A stretch of DNA of 64,000 bases from Isoetes taiwanensis (GCA_021234155.1 JAJEKV010000002.1:13925428-13989427), one strand, 5' to 3'. Shown: positions 11,800 through 26,843, counted from the stretch's first letter. The notes: a model not told the origin generated them from the sequence alone. Program-made: numbers and translations.

Positions 11800-13570
11800 A
11801 TTATAGTTTCAAAACATTGAATAAGTCCCACTTTTCTTGTATATGTGATATAGCTGACATGTTATTTCTGAAATTGCCAATGTTTTTTTTTTCCCCTCTC
11901 TTTCTTTCAGCAGGCTTGCCTAACCCCCCACCTCCCCAGAAAAAAAAAAAACAAGAATTGCTGCAATTCTAACTTGTCCACGTGAACTGCCATCTAAGCT
12001 AAAATTAAACTTGACAATTAGATCTACTAATTTTTAAATCGAAGGCTGGCATAATTCCAAAAATTCAAGGAATTCATCCTCGGCCATATCCGTTATTCGA
12101 CCTGGGCTTCTTCTTCCCTTTGCATAGCTATGGCAAGGCTTGCACTTTTAGGTAGAGATAGTTGAAACACAGAAAAATTTTCCTTCAGTTTCATAAAAGA
12201 GGCTGCGTGCATCCTGCATCAGTCATTCTGTAAGGCAATCTAAAACTTGATTGTTCTTCAAAGTACTAGAAACCACACAAAAAATCGGGCACAATGTTCC
12301 CGTATTTTACCTCCTACTTATGTTTCTCCAAAGCCACTGCTTTGAGCTTTGCCACCTTCTCGTATATCTTTAAATTCGCCAAATCTTTGCAGCTCCAGCA
12401 TAAACCCAACTGGGTTAGCAAGGCTTTGTCTTCAAAGAACAACTTCATCTTTGGCCACTCCAGAAACTGCTATGAGCTGGTTACCTGGAACTCTTACTTT
12501 GCTGCAACAGATATTATCCATGTGGTTCATTTACTAGTGGCCAAGATCTTAATTTCTCAAGGAAGTACACTATCTTGACTTGGGGAGAAGTTGCTTCATT
12601 ACAATCCAAAGCAGAATTCCTATCAATACGGCTTGCTTGCCCATCACTATCAAAAGCACCCTCCTAGGCATAGCTTTTTTTTCAACTTTATATCTCTCTC
12701 ATGATAAAACTTCTATCAGCATTGAAGAGGGAGTCATTGTAGGCTGGGGCCTTGAAGCTTTGGAGCAAGCAAATATGATCTTGAAAAAGGGCAAAGAGTC
12801 TTTCTATACTTCCAAGTTAATTTCAGTGGTATGATAATTCAAGTATTTTCCTTCATATGCACATTACTAAGGCAAGAAAAGCTAAAACTGATTGAGGCCT
12901 CTGTAGAAGAAATGACAATAACTTGCATTTAAGACCATCTCTTGGAGCTTTAACCGAACTCATAGGTCTAGGCCTGGCATTCATGACAGGTAAATGACAT
13001 TGTTTCTTAAAATGGAAAAGTTGTAAGCCAACAAATATTGTAGCTCCTTTCCCCCAAATCTCTTTTAGAAGGGACCTTTACTGGTAGTTTTACTTTCAAA
13101 CATTCCATTTTCAATTTGAAGGTGCTTTTAGGAACTTAATATTTATTTTTCTTTGGATAGGTAGAGATTACAAACAGAATGGCTCATCCATAGACAGTAT
13201 CAGACTGGGCAGATCCTAACTTGAACATGTTGTTTGTGCATCCTTCTTTGTTTGGGATGTTTAAACTCTCTTTCTTTAGCTTCCCTCTTATATAGTAGCA
13301 TAGCATCACTTCCCGAAATCTACTTCCAAGTATAGAAGTTCGAGCTTGACCGAGGCTATTTGTTTGTACAAGATGGTAATATAGCTTTTAATTCGCTCAA
13401 GGAGAACATTGGAAAAAATCTGCATGTTCTTGCCAAGATGCTTGACAACTTCAATGGAAGTTCATTGTTTGAAGAAAACGATAAACATGAAAAAATGCAT
13501 TAGAAAGAGATTAGGGTTTTGTTGGGCCTGAAGATTGTCCATAGCATGCTGGGACTGTAGCCACTCAAAC
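11800..13570. other. Mostly non-coding; possible decayed coding traces
   Basis: No intact gene is seen. Two adjoining open stretches on the plus strand (12294-12578 and 12580-12834) carry unusual runs such as SWLPGTLTLLQ or WNSYFAATDIIHVV in overlapping frames. They match no family I recognise and are broken by stops. They may be remnants of the F-box gene neighbourhood downstream, or chance. Confidence 0.35.
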
Positions 13571-13574
13571 CTGA

Positions 13575-13946
13575 GCAAATGGGATCGCTTCATTTTCTGA
13601 TGATTATACAGTGATGAAAATTAATAGGGTTATGGACAAAGCTTTTATCAATCAAGAAAAGATTACGGATAATCAAGTGAGACAAATTCCACATGATGAA
13701 ATTTCTTATGTTCTTCTGCATCCAAGTCTCGAAGATTTGTCAGTTGAGCAAGTCTGTAAGCCTTTGCATGAAGCTGTTCGGAATGATATTTTATTATGGC
13801 AGACTTTGCATATAGAACCTCCATTGAGCAACAGGGGCATCTTGTTTGCCCAGGGGCATCTTGTTTGCCTGAGCCTTGTGGCATGCACTAAGATCACGGG
13901 GATGACCATAACAGAGGCACTCAACCACAATCTGATGATTTTTAAG
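13575..13946 (+). pseudogene. SKIP14-like F-box exon remnant
   Basis: The frame reads PHDEISYVLLHPSLEDLSVE and then QVCKPLHEAVRNDILLWQTL, followed by HIEPPLSNR. This matches the layout of plant F-box proteins of the SKIP14 type, in which an F-box (VLGYL..DLLSVE.VCRSLR..V..D.LLW) is followed by a leucine-rich CLSLV.C..IT segment. The matching LVCLSLVACTKITGMTITEA is present just after an 18-bp tandem duplication (GGGGCATCTTGTTTGCC twice, 13832-13868) that disrupts the linker. A GT donor follows at 13947. I found no upstream or downstream exons, so it is most likely a gene fragment or pseudogene. F-box proteins act as substrate receptors of SCF ubiquitin ligases. Confidence 0.55.
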
Positions 13947-14323
13947 GTATGCAGCTTGTTCTTTCTAATAGAATTAGTACAAGTCTAGATCTTATTTGTG
14001 GTTCTTTATTCTGAATGTTTGTCATTACAACTTTATCTCATGATTGCACAAGAATAAGTCCTAGTAATGCAGTTGTGAGAATGGTAAAACATTCTAATGG
14101 AAATAGACCCGTTGATAGGCATAGTCCGTGGTAGTTGAGAATTCCTGTCCCAGTAGCCAGTAGTCACTGCAATATGTACCAAGAATAACCTGAATATCGC
14201 ACCAATGGCTGTACCATTACCACATCCGGTCTACCACTCAGAACATCGCAAACAATACCTGCAAGTGATTTGTACAATTATTCCCTGCATTATACATTAT
14301 GGTCACTTCTACAATCTACCAAA

Positions 14324-14392
14324 AACACACACACACACATACGTACGCACGTGCACGCACAAACACCCACATACATACACACACTCTTTTTT
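14324..14392. repeat. CA-type microsatellite with CpG-containing variants
   Basis: A run of ACACACACACACACAT is followed by TACGTACGCACGTGCACGCA and further CACA/CATA units. It is alternating purine-pyrimidine throughout. Confidence 0.9.
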
Positions 14393-15515
14393 GCAACATG
14401 TTATTTACTATCCTCTGAAAAGGAATTCGAGACGAATACATTTTCTTTGGAGTACGGTTGGTGATGGTATGATCTTATAAAGTTGCAAAATTTAATAGAA
14501 TTTTGAAGCTTAATGGTGATGGTATGATCTTGTAGATTGCAAAATTTAATAGAATGTTGAAGCTTAATTGTTTAGTTTTGCAATTTAATGTGTTTGGCTG
14601 CTCCTTAGTAAGCTGCCAAGGCTATATACAACTCGACATTAAGTTGCATTTCCACCAAAAAACCCATTTGCTAACTCCGGGGCTCTATATTATTATGGTA
14701 TATACCGTTATAAAATACTAATACACTTTCAATAAGAAGTGTTATGGGAATAAGCCTTGTGGTTATTTTCACTTGATTATAAGTGAGTTGTATAATTTGC
14801 ATTTGCTTGCAATGCTGGATTGTATACATTTACATAGATTTACAGTGCTAGAGTAAATACATGAGTAATGAATATATAATGATACATGAGTAATGAATAT
14901 ATAATGTATAGGAGACTCTTCAATATCGTATTGTAGAGTTGCAAGCATAGACACTTCTCATTCATGACATTGTTGCATAAAAAGTGAGTTTTGATTTCAA
15001 AATAACAGAAAGTTTGACTTTGGTCACGAAAAACAACAACAAATCCAAAGTGATCAAATCACAAACAAAAAGTTGCAAAATAAAACCATTAAGGTTTTGT
15101 AAGCAAATAACAAACCTGATACGATAAGCTAATTTTTCATTTTTGATTATGCAATTCTTTGAAGATAATAGCCTATCAAAGAATTTGATCCCAAACAACA
15201 ACCGTATTAAATCAACTCATGTTCTTTAGACAATTGTGCTACAAAAATATTAAGAAATGTACTCACCCTCAAGGGAGAGAGGCACTTAAATGAACATTCT
15301 AAGGAGAGCAAGAGAATTCTTGGGAAGGAACAAAAACAATATATGGCGAAGTGAAGTGGCTTTCTTATTGGGCATTCCAAACAACAAGTACAACAATAGA
15401 GTAGTAACAATGAATGGCCAAGACATATCTAAAAGCCAAACATATTTAATACAAGACTTCGGAGCTAGACAATCACTGAGGGTCTAAATAAAGCCACACA
15501 CACTCAAAGTCCAAA

Positions 15516-15580
15516 ATCTTATCAATTGGACTAAAAACCCCGCCCTTTCAAGTTTTCGAGGAAAACCATGAAGATAAAAG
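15516..15580. repeat. Foldback module, copy H1 (degenerate)
   Basis: The core CTAAAAACCCCGCCCTTTC then AAGTTTTCGAGGAAAACC is shared with copies H2-H4 at 22682, 23890 and 36800. The flanks TTATCAATTGG and CCATGAAGATAA can still pair in part. The core forms a hairpin in which ACCCCGCCC-type sequence faces GGGTTTT-type sequence; here the inner strand has decayed to AAGTTTT. Confidence 0.6.
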
Positions 15581-15971
15581 GTGGATTAACAGTGTATAAC
15601 CGATGCCGATAAAATCCAAACTCGCAATAATATGTCAGACGATCTTTATGCACCAATATCTTCTAACATCTGTCCAACCTTGCAACTATTCTACGCGTGC
15701 CCACATTCCACACAGTGCAGTCAGCCAAGGTTGCAAGCTCCAAGCAAAAAGAGAATGAAGAAGTAAGAAAAATGTTGTTCCGCTCCGAGCTTGATGCTGT
15801 AAAGATTGAAGTCTGAAAAGAACATAAATTAGACACCTTTTCCCATTAAAAAACTGTTAGACACATCAAGAAATGAATTATAAGTATATGCGAGAATGAA
15901 AAGATTACAAGAGAATATGACACAAGAAAATAGTCTAATCCATCCCAAATATAACGAGTAAAAGCAAGGGG

Positions 15972-16125
15972 CGAGGAAGAACATCCGCCTAGCCAAAAAC
16001 ACCTCTGCAAACTAGTGCAGGAAAGAACATTCGCCCAAAAACAATATAACCGAAAAGATGGGACAGGAAAGAACATCTGCCTAGCTAGGAAGGATCACAC
16101 TTAGTGTAGGAAAGAACATCCCCCC
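15972..16125. repeat. Four degenerate ~46-bp repeats
   Basis: GGAAAGAACATYYGCC-like segments recur at about 15975, 16020, 16066 and 16108. Two are followed by CTAGC. No coding meaning is seen. Confidence 0.7.
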
Positions 16126-16649
16126 AAAGACCAAAATAAGAAAAAATAAAAAAGGTAAAGAGCAAAACTCTAACTATAAAATGAACTTGAAAAAACACTT
16201 GAAACTTAAGAAAGGGCATGGGAGGGTGGGAAAAGTAGGAAGACAAAAGCAAAAGAAGAAACACTCAAGAGAAGACCGATGAAGAGAACCTAGAACACAA
16301 GGAATATATAGACTGTAAAAGGACATATGGCAAAATAGGACGAAAAAGGCTCGTCTTCCCCAAGAATGATGGTTCTATGTTGTCATAGAACCATTGCATT
16401 CCCATTTCTCGAGATAGTTAAAACGAACATTCTAAGTAGAGCAAGAGAATTCCCACTTCTCGCCACTCCATCAAGTTTTATTCACATGTGTTCACATAGT
16501 TCATGCCTCATGTACGATGCCAAAGAATGGAAATGCATAGACATGTTTTCTGGCAGGCTCAATGTAAATCCATCAGTAAACAACCATACCATTACATTAA
16601 CAAATGTTGGACAATTATAGTGGATCCAGCCTTTGCAGGTTTGGAATCA

Positions 16650-16692
16650 AAAAAATGTTCGCGGCGGTCTTGGCTGTTGCGATAAATTTCTT
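16650..16692. repeat. GC-rich foldback, decayed copy
   Basis: The minus strand reads TTATCGCAACAGCCAAGACC then GCCGCGAAC. This is the same element as the near-perfect palindrome at 46661-46701. The differences (GGCGGC changed to AACAGC, GGCC to GACC) are G-to-A changes, as expected from cytosine deamination on the other strand. Confidence 0.75.
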
Positions 16693-17216
16693 GTATACAT
16701 AATCTATACCTCTTAGTGTATTTTCCATGCAATTAAGTTTTCTTGGTTCACATACGTAAGCAAATGCTAATAAAAAAACCCCTAAAAATATTTGCGGATG
16801 TTATTTATGCACTACAAATGTGCACCCCCCTTGTATGTGATACTCCCAACATTATCAATCGATGGTGTCTACAGGTAAAGCCTGTAAGCAGTCGATTTAA
16901 TCAAGCATGTGCAGCTGGCACCAAAGCATGGTTGCGGTAATTGCACAAGCTGGAGAAGATCCATGGTGGACAATTGGAGACAACTTTGGCTCCATGTTAC
17001 GAGCCATCTTCAATTTCTCTGACTTCTTCGACGGAAAATCGGCATCAAAACAGAAACTATTATGTGTCGAAAAATCCTACTTATTAAAATCGAGAATTTC
17101 CCACATGAAAACAAAATTCCAAGAAGTTTTTTGGTCAAAATCTACGGGTTTCTGTATACTTCTCCAGATGAAGTGTAGATTTTCATAGGCCTCGTCTGCC
17201 TAGCTTAAATTATTCA

Positions 17217-17372
17217 GGAAATATACTTGTTCAGTTTTTAGAGTTTATACAGGAAATATAGAGTTTGTTCCACACTGAAATAGAAACATTAAAATATATA
17301 GGAAATATACTTGTTTGTTCCACACTGAAATAGAAACATTAAAATATATAGGAAATATACTTGTTAGGTTTT
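17217..17372. repeat. ~53-bp tandem repeats
   Basis: The unit AGGAAATATACTTGTTTGTT followed by CCACACTGAAATAGAAACAT and TAAAATATAT occurs twice in full with partial copies on both sides. The partial copies carry TTTTTAGAGTTTAT instead. Confidence 0.9.
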
Positions 17373-18663
17373 TAGAGTTTATCCCACCCTACATGTCTTC
17401 ATCTAAATAATCTTTATATATATTTAGATAAAAATATTACACAAAAAGCCCTTCTCTTTTCATTGAATTAATAAGTTGTCTTCACAAACATTGTAGATTA
17501 AAAAAAGATCTTTCCAACGAGGTCAGATCCATCTAAATCAAAGTTGAAAATCACAAGTTATCCTCTTTGGAGTTGCTATTTTAGAACGCTATTACCAAAA
17601 TGTCTAGGTGGGAGGGTGGCATATACCGTCAATCCAAGTTACCCCCTTTGGAGTTGCTATTTTAGAAAACCCTTTTTTTTTTTTTTTTTTTTTGGTGGGC
17701 TTATACCATCAATATCTTCTCGACTGTTCTAAATTCAACAAAGCATATGCTCTTATTCCATATACCACATAAATAATGACTATGCTTGTGAGACTACAAG
17801 AGAACTAGTTGTTCCACACATCACATTTCTTTACTAAGCTACATGGTAAATATTTCAAGGGCAACCCATAACGGATGAAATATTGGCTCCCCTTTCGAGG
17901 TTGGATTCCAAAAAACCGCAACTTATGTTGTGTATTTTATTAGATCAGGGATTTTTTTTTGTTGGGTTTTCAACTCCTTGGGCAGGTTCAAGCCCACCTT
18001 TTATTTTTTTGCCTTTCTACAAGTTTAATATCCCATTTTTTTGTTTAATACCCCATTTTTTGTATTAGACTTGCAAAATAGAAGTCAATCTGCGAGTCTA
18101 ATACCCCATTAGAATCCAACCCATAATCAGAAGCCAATAAATGCACAATTCCATAGTGCATTAGCACCTTGTATTATCCTGAACATTAGTATTGCAGATC
18201 TACCGGAAAGTTTTTTCATAGGAGGAGATTGTTTTTCTGCTTCAAGATTTATTGACAGGTAAAAATGCGTGGAGGATAAGAGCAATGTAGCCAAGTGTGA
18301 TATAAACGAACGGGTTCAATTTTGAAATGGAAACGAACGACTTAAATATTGAGATGGAAATGTTTCAGTTGGTGATACAGAACCGGGCGCTCATTCACAA
18401 GTAGCAAGCAATAAAGACAAGTATACAATCCAGGACCAAGCTCTCGAGGGCTCTCGGAATGCATCAGGCCATGGCACAATTTTCCTTTCGCAAATTTGAT
18501 AGTGAAGGCCCACAGATATAATGTCATCCATCTTTTTTATCTCCTCTATGGTAATTCTCTGTGGACTTGGTGGCAGACACAAGCAATATCACCAACCAAT
18601 TCGTGCGTTTGGCTTTTCAGGTTTTTGGGCTTTGTTTTCTTTATAGATTAGAGTTTTTGTCAA

Positions 18664-18745
18664 GAATACAGGTACCCAAAAAGAATATAGGACCCAAAAA
18701 GAATAACTGGCTACTAGAATACAGGTACCCAAAAAGAATAGCTGG

Positions 18746-18752
<7 letters not shown>
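18664..18752. repeat. Short duplication at the 3' end of NAD-ME
   Basis: GAATACAGGTACCCAAAAAG followed by AATARCTGGCTACT occurs at 18664 (with a small inserted repeat) and again at 18716-18750. The second copy overlaps the stop codon of the malic enzyme gene at 18746-18748, so the end of the coding region was duplicated into the 3' UTR. Confidence 0.85.
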
Positions 18753-22469
<3,717 letters not shown>

Positions 22470-22681
22470 AGCGATCTTTGCTCCACACGAACTACGCCCA
22501 AAAGGGAAACTAGAAAGCCAAAAAGTTCCTTTTTTTTGTCGGCACGTGGTCTTATGACATGGATTTGCCAATGGCCTATGCAAAATGTCTTTTGTAAGTG
22601 GGTACAAACTCCGCGGTAAAGTATTGAATTAAATTGAATGTATGATCAACTGTCTATTGGATTCAAACATAGAAAACAACA

Positions 22682-22755
22682 AGCGTATTACTGTCAAGAT
22701 TAAAAAACCCCATTCTGAAGGGTTTTTGGGGGAAAACCTTGGCAGTAATAAGCAT
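22682..22755. repeat. Foldback module, copy H2
   Basis: Outer arms GCGTATTACTG and CAGTAATAAGC pair. Inside is GATTAAAAAACCCCATTCTG then AAGGGTTTTTGGGGGAAAAC, giving an AAAACCC / GGGTTTT-type stem. It lies about 215 bp upstream of the malic enzyme start codon. Confidence 0.75.
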
Positions 22756-23019
22756 GCTTACAAACTATACAGAGCTATGCCAGAGGATATAGCTGAAAGA
22801 AGAATTCTTCCATTTACAACTGAAAATTTCTGGTTGAGTTATTGCATTGCAGAAATTTTCATGTATTCTGGGCCAATATAGATTTTCTGTTGGTAACTTG
22901 AAGTATTCCAGATCAAGTGATATAAAATGGATCCCCCATTCATTCCAATAGGCCTAACCATCCCCCCCCCCCGATTATGCACCTAAACCAAAGGGCATCT
23001 AAGGGGGGATTTAATTTAA

Positions 23020-23140
23020 AAGTGTGGAATGTAATGGTTTAAGGTGGGTTTTTTTTTGGTGTGGAATGTAATGGTTTTTGTGATATCTAAACAAAAAATT
23101 CACCCCTTCGGGGCCTTGAACAGAAACCATTACATTATAT
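23020..23140. repeat. Small inverted and direct repeat (AATGTAATGGTTT)
   Basis: GTGTGGAATGTAATGGTTT occurs twice in direct orientation (about 23021 and 23060), and AAACCATTACATT occurs once in inverted orientation near 23126, giving a 13-bp perfect stem. It looks MITE-like but is too short to classify. Confidence 0.6.
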
Positions 23141-23339
23141 AGAATCAAATGATTGTGTTGTTCCAAATGATAATTTGCCGCCATCATTACAAATGCTAAG
23201 TTGCTCATAAGCCCCTCAACAAGCAGTATAAAAAAAATTTAAAGGTTTTAGCCCGTAAGCAATCATCTTGATTTCATGGACTGTTATTCCTTTCTTGAAG
23301 AATCACTTACAAGTCCTAAACTTGTTTAAAGTAGCTATA

Positions 23340-23790
23340 TAATCGTCCATCTTGCCAATTTTATCCAATCCCTTACTGTAACTCATCATCATCTTCCTAG
23401 GTGGAGGGACAAAGCCATTAAAGCTACTTCCATATTAAGTAATTCTTTAACATCTCCATAGAGGTGCGTTGGCATCACGGTGATTACACTAACCAGGGAG
23501 GCAACAATGGAGCATGCCACAGAAGTTGATGTGCCCTAGTTCTAGAATAGGACATACTCAATACTAAAACTCAATAAATTTAGGACAAAAGAAGAGATGT
23601 GGAAGATATTCACGAGCGTGGCACCCAAGAGGACATTGGTCTACTATGAAAATTCCTCTAAGGACCAGGTTCTTTGTTAGGCTGAAACTGTATTCTTCTG
23701 CTAATCCATTCAAATGGAGTCTTGAAACATACAGATAACAGACTGTAGACATAGACAAGCAAAATTTTAATATCCATGGAGACATCACTA
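23340..23790 (-). pseudogene. LINE ORF2 C-terminal (zf-RVT-like) remnant
   Basis: On the minus strand a frame reads NLVLRGIFIVDQCPLGC followed by HAREYLPHLFFCPKF. This has the C-x3-C ... E-x-LPHLFF-x-C layout of the zinc-binding domain that follows reverse transcriptase in plant LINEs. A related copy at 62980-63400 reads KLVCRGILMLDECPLQC and SESLPRLF, and the flanking DNA of the two loci is alignable over about 350 bp. Both are broken by stops and are dispersed decayed copies of one family. Confidence 0.55.
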
Positions 23791-23802
23791 GATAAAATTG
23801 TA

Positions 23803-23970
23803 AGAAGGAAGGAAGGAAGGAAGGAAGGAAGGAAGGTATTTTTATCGTCCACGGAGACCAATCGGTCTATGGGACCCAATACAAAAGCGCAGCGGATTAC
23901 TACCCGGATTAAAAAACCCCCGCCCCGAAGGGTTTTCGAGGGAAAAACCGTGGCAGCAATCAGCCTGCTG
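23803..23970 (-). mobile_element. (TTCC)n-tailed retroposon, copy R1
   Basis: On the minus strand the 3' end reads GGTCCCATAGACCGATTGG, TCTCCGTGGACGATAAAAAT, ACC and then nine TTCC units (23803-23836). The same 3' sequence and tail occur in R2 (31669-32259) and R3 (56833-56920). The 5' end is not clear. The H3 foldback lies immediately 5' in this orientation, and R2 carries a shortened form of it (ACGGTTTTTCCC then GTGGGTTTTAATCCGG). Confidence 0.7.
23890..23970. repeat. Foldback module, copy H3
   Basis: Arms CAGCGGATTACTACC and GGCAGCAATCAGCCTGCTG pair with several G-U wobbles. The core GATTAAAAAACCCCCGCC then CCGAAGGGTTTTCGAGGGAA forms, on the minus strand, AAAACCC-TTCG-GGG with a UUCG-type tetraloop. 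It is part of or adjacent to retroposon R1. Confidence 0.75.
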
Positions 23971-24179
23971 ACAAACTGTTCCAATATACGAAATTCAAAA
24001 ACACACAAATATATACACTGATGTGCAGTACGTAGTGCACGATCGTGGGCCCGGTAGAGAGGCAAAGGTGGGCTCGCGGATCAATACCTCCTCCTGTATA
24101 TGCGACCCCGAGCCGCGTCTTGGCGGTGTGTTCATCAGCAAATGTAGGGGCAAGTCCGGCCGTACTAAGGGGACGTATC

Positions 24180-24446
24180 TGGCCCGGATCTCTTCCCTCT
24201 CTCCTTTCTCTCTTCTCTCTCCTCTCTCTCTCCTCTCTCTTCTTTTCCCTCTCTCTCTTTTAGCTCTCCTCTTTCTCTTCTCTCTCCTCTCTCTTCTTTC
24301 CCCCCCTCTCTCCCCATGTCTCTTCCCCTCTCTCTCTCTCTCTCTCAGCCCCCCTCTCTCTCTTCTATCTCCTCCCCCTCTCTCTCCTCTCTCTTCTCTC
24401 TCCTTTGTCCTCTCTCCCCCTCTGTCTTTCCCTCTTCTCTCTCTAG
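24180..24446. repeat. CT-rich low-complexity tract
   Basis: About 260 bp of CTCTCT, CTTCTCTC and CCCCCTCTCT on the plus strand. It directly precedes the heat-shock-element array. Open frames across it are low complexity. Confidence 0.95.
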
Positions 24447-24450
24447 CTTC

Positions 24451-24475
24451 ATTCTAGAACATTCTAGAAGGTTCT
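24451..24475. promoter_or_regulatory. Perfect heat-shock element, five pentamers
   Basis: The sequence reads ATTCT AGAAC ATTCT AGAAG GTTCT: five alternating nTTCn and nGAAn pentamers with no mismatch. This is the canonical binding array for trimeric heat-shock transcription factors, which normally need three. It is followed at once by the start of the triplicated unit and preceded by a CT-rich tract. No heat-responsive coding gene follows nearby, so it could drive a transposon transcript or be fortuitous. Confidence 0.65.
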
Positions 24476-24656
24476 AGGATCATCAAGGCTTTTAATTAAC
24501 CAAAGGAATTTCCATTGCTCTAGCCTTAACTAAGCATGGACTAAGCATGCCACTTGACCATGCTATGCTACGCTGCAACTGGCTACTAAAGGATCAATAG
24601 GTATGATTTCAAATTTGAAAAATATTTGAGTACATCTATGATTTTGGGCATAAAAA

Positions 24657-24718
24657 TAACTATAGGGTTATGGCAGACTCCTACTGTAACAAGTAGGGGA
24701 TGCGCCACCCTATAGTTA
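24657..24718. repeat. 62-nt hairpin, copy A
   Basis: TAACTATAGGGT at the left pairs perfectly with ACCCTATAGTTA at the right. An inner stem CTCCTACT pairs with AGTAGGGG around GTAACA, with one wobble. The same hairpin is at 28092-28153 and 33227-33288, where CCCCTA restores the Watson-Crick pair in the inner stem. It could be a small MITE or a structured RNA. Confidence 0.8.
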
Positions 24719-25499
24719 CAGCATAATGATGACAGTTTTTTCTAAAAACGAAAAAATAGGGGTCTAAAATAATCCTACGGTCGGAGGTAGGGTTTTTTTT
24801 ATGTTATGTACATGTACATATGTGAACAAGTTTTTTAAAAAAATGCAGAGCAAACTTGTGCCTTGTGTTGGTGCTTATGCTTAGTAAAAAGACGGAAATA
24901 TGGCAAAGCTGAATAAGTTCATTTGACATGCACATACAACTACATAAGGTAATTTTTTACTCTTATTTGACATATTATTTAAGAACATGCTGGTGCTGCC
25001 TTCAAATGGTATTTGGAAAAAACCGACACATGACCAAGCATGGGGTATTTGGAAAAACCGACACATGACCAAGCATGGAACTATGCTAGAACTATGCTAG
25101 AGATATAAGGTTATTTTTCTAGGAAGGATTACCAAGTGTTTGTGAGGAAATAGCAGAGATATGGCATGCATAATTGCATGAATATGCAAAGTTATTAAAA
25201 AAAATGATGTGCCAAATATCTATAAGGTTTGGGCCATTGAAAATGAAGACGTAGCCTAAATTGAAGGTAAAATTTAGGGTTTCGATTCCCCTGTGGCAAA
25301 AACCATGAGGCTTGGAGAATCGAGGCGGATTTTATAGAATCAAGGTGCTGCCAGGGCAGCGAAATTGATCTCTAGGGCAGCCGAAATTGAAGACCCAGGA
25401 TCTTCCCGGGTTTTTGCTAAGGCCATCCGGAAGGATGGGTTTTAAATCATATGGTAGGTCTGAAGGCGGCAGCTCAGGATTCATTTAGAGCCTTTTTTT

Positions 25500-25760
25500 T
25501 ACTAAAACCAACAGAGTGAATGGGGTAGAAGTTCTGTTGAGTTTGAAGCCTTACAGATGGAAAGGAGAAGTCGAGGCAGAGGTTTTGAATTCAAACGTGG
25601 ATTTAGGGAAGGAAATGAGTGCCAGTGAGCAAATAGAAGGGGAAACTTCAATAGAAGAAAAAATGGATAACATGGGGGCTCTGTAAGTGCTGAGAAGGTC
25701 ATCCCAGAGACACCATTCGATGAGAATATAGATTCTCATGGTGAAGAGTTTTCAGGTATG
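25500..25760 (+). pseudogene. Exon-like open stretch of unknown gene (in unit)
   Basis: The plus strand reads TKTNRVNGVEVLLSLKPYRW, then KGEVEAEVLNSNVDLGKEMS and ASEQIEGETSIEEKMDNMGA before a stop. After a one-base frame change it continues as SAEKVIPETPFDENIDSHGE and EFS, followed by GGTATGC, a good intron donor. Composition is acidic and hydrophilic, unlike random frames. Copies occur at about 28920-29180 and 34070-34325. The family is not recognised; it looks like the 5' coding exon of a captured gene with one frameshift. Confidence 0.35.
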
Positions 25761-26465
25761 CATATCTTATGTAGATAAGCCAGTTACAGATTGGAAAAAT
25801 ACGTTTGTCATAATCTGTTAACACATGTACAGGTTCGTTTTCTAATTGTAAACTGCTGTGAGATAGCATAATAGATGTTTGGTTGCTTGACTCCCATATT
25901 TTGGATAGCACATAAATATATGGATGTGTTTCATAGGCATAAACTGGCACACATATTATAGAGATTCTGACATGACCAAGACAGTGGTTGCAGCACTAAA
26001 ATATCAGGGAATAATTTCTATTCTTAAAGTATAGCTTGTCTTCTATTTTTGAAAAGCACATAAATATGGGGCCTGGTTTCAGTTGCCTAAGTTGGCATAC
26101 ATATTGAGGAGACTTTGCGGTGCTGCCCAGACAGTGATTGCAACACTAACAATAGAGGGGAATAATTTTTATTCCTAGATTAAGGCCTGCTGGCTTCTTA
26201 TAGGACATAATGATACAGTTAGTTAATTCTGGTCACAAGCTAAACCTTAGTTTTTAGTTCATACTGCACTCCATGTTTGAGAGCAAAGAAATGCACAGAT
26301 TTCTACTCTATTCCAACTCATGATTGAAATGATCATATATCTGCATAAGATGTCCTGGAAATGCATCCTGATGGTAATAAGGGTGTAATTTCTTGATTGA
26401 CAAAGTCCTTTCATTTGATGTTTGCTGTTTTAATATGCTTTTACTAATCAAGAGCAAGGGGTACA

Positions 26466-26843
26466 ATGGGTGAAGGGCGAAGAGCCCAGAATTACCCTAA
26501 GTACCTTTTGGCCCTTGTACCTTTACCGAGTCTATCGCTAATGTGTACTTGTTTGGCTGCAGGTACGTGGTATTCTGCTCCCATTGTGCCTTCCTTTGCT
26601 GTTATGGTGTGTTTTAGCAAAAACGACTGCATGTATCAAACAAAAGGACTTAACGAAATGGATTCCACATTCAAGACTGTTGTCTTACACAACAAGTGGT
26701 GTACTTTAAGACTACAAGATGCTTTGCAGGAAGTTGAAATTCTGATTATCTTCTACTATCATAAAAGTCTGAAAATAAACTATGTTCTAGGTATACAAAG
26801 CAATTTTTTGCTATTCTGTATGATAATATTGCAGACTATATAA
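26466..26843 (+). other. Repeated 125-aa open frame, unidentified
   Basis: An open frame in copy A, conserved at 35043-35420 in copy C and broken in copy B. It contains a possible intron end (TTTGGCTGCAG, 26562-26572) and then KNDCMYQTKGLNEMDSTFKT and VVLHNKWCTLRLQDALQEVE. The middle may be a real exon of the same unidentified gene as the frame near 25500. No domain is recognised. Confidence 0.3.

Larger units (their letters stand above)
13990..18745. other. Intergenic, short repeats, no gene seen
   Basis: About 4.7 kb without a recognisable gene. It holds a CA-type microsatellite, a foldback module near 15516, degenerate 45-50 bp repeats near 15972, a GC-rich foldback near 16650, 53-bp tandem repeats near 17217, and a duplicated CTTTGGAGTTGCTATTTTAG segment at about 17566 and 17650 before a 22-T run. 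The sequence GAACATTCTAAG..AGAGCAAGAGAATTC occurs twice (15293 and 16424), suggesting an old duplication. A minus-strand frame near 18391-18582 (RITIEEIKKMDDIISVG) looks protein-like but is short and unidentified. Confidence 0.5.
22470..23340. other. Upstream region of NAD-ME, non-coding with foldbacks
   Basis: This should contain the promoter and 5' leader of the malic enzyme gene. I see no convincing TATA box. The region contains the H2 foldback (22682-22755), a 10-C run near 22962 and a small inverted repeat near 23020. Confidence 0.4.

Noticed and set aside
12294-12834. A functional small gene
   Set aside because: The open stretches are broken by stops and show no domain; only weak protein-like composition in alternating frames.
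14324-14392. Telomere-like or CRISPR-like array
   Set aside because: It is a CA/CATA microsatellite; no TTTAGGG arrays or repeat-spacer structure occur in the window.
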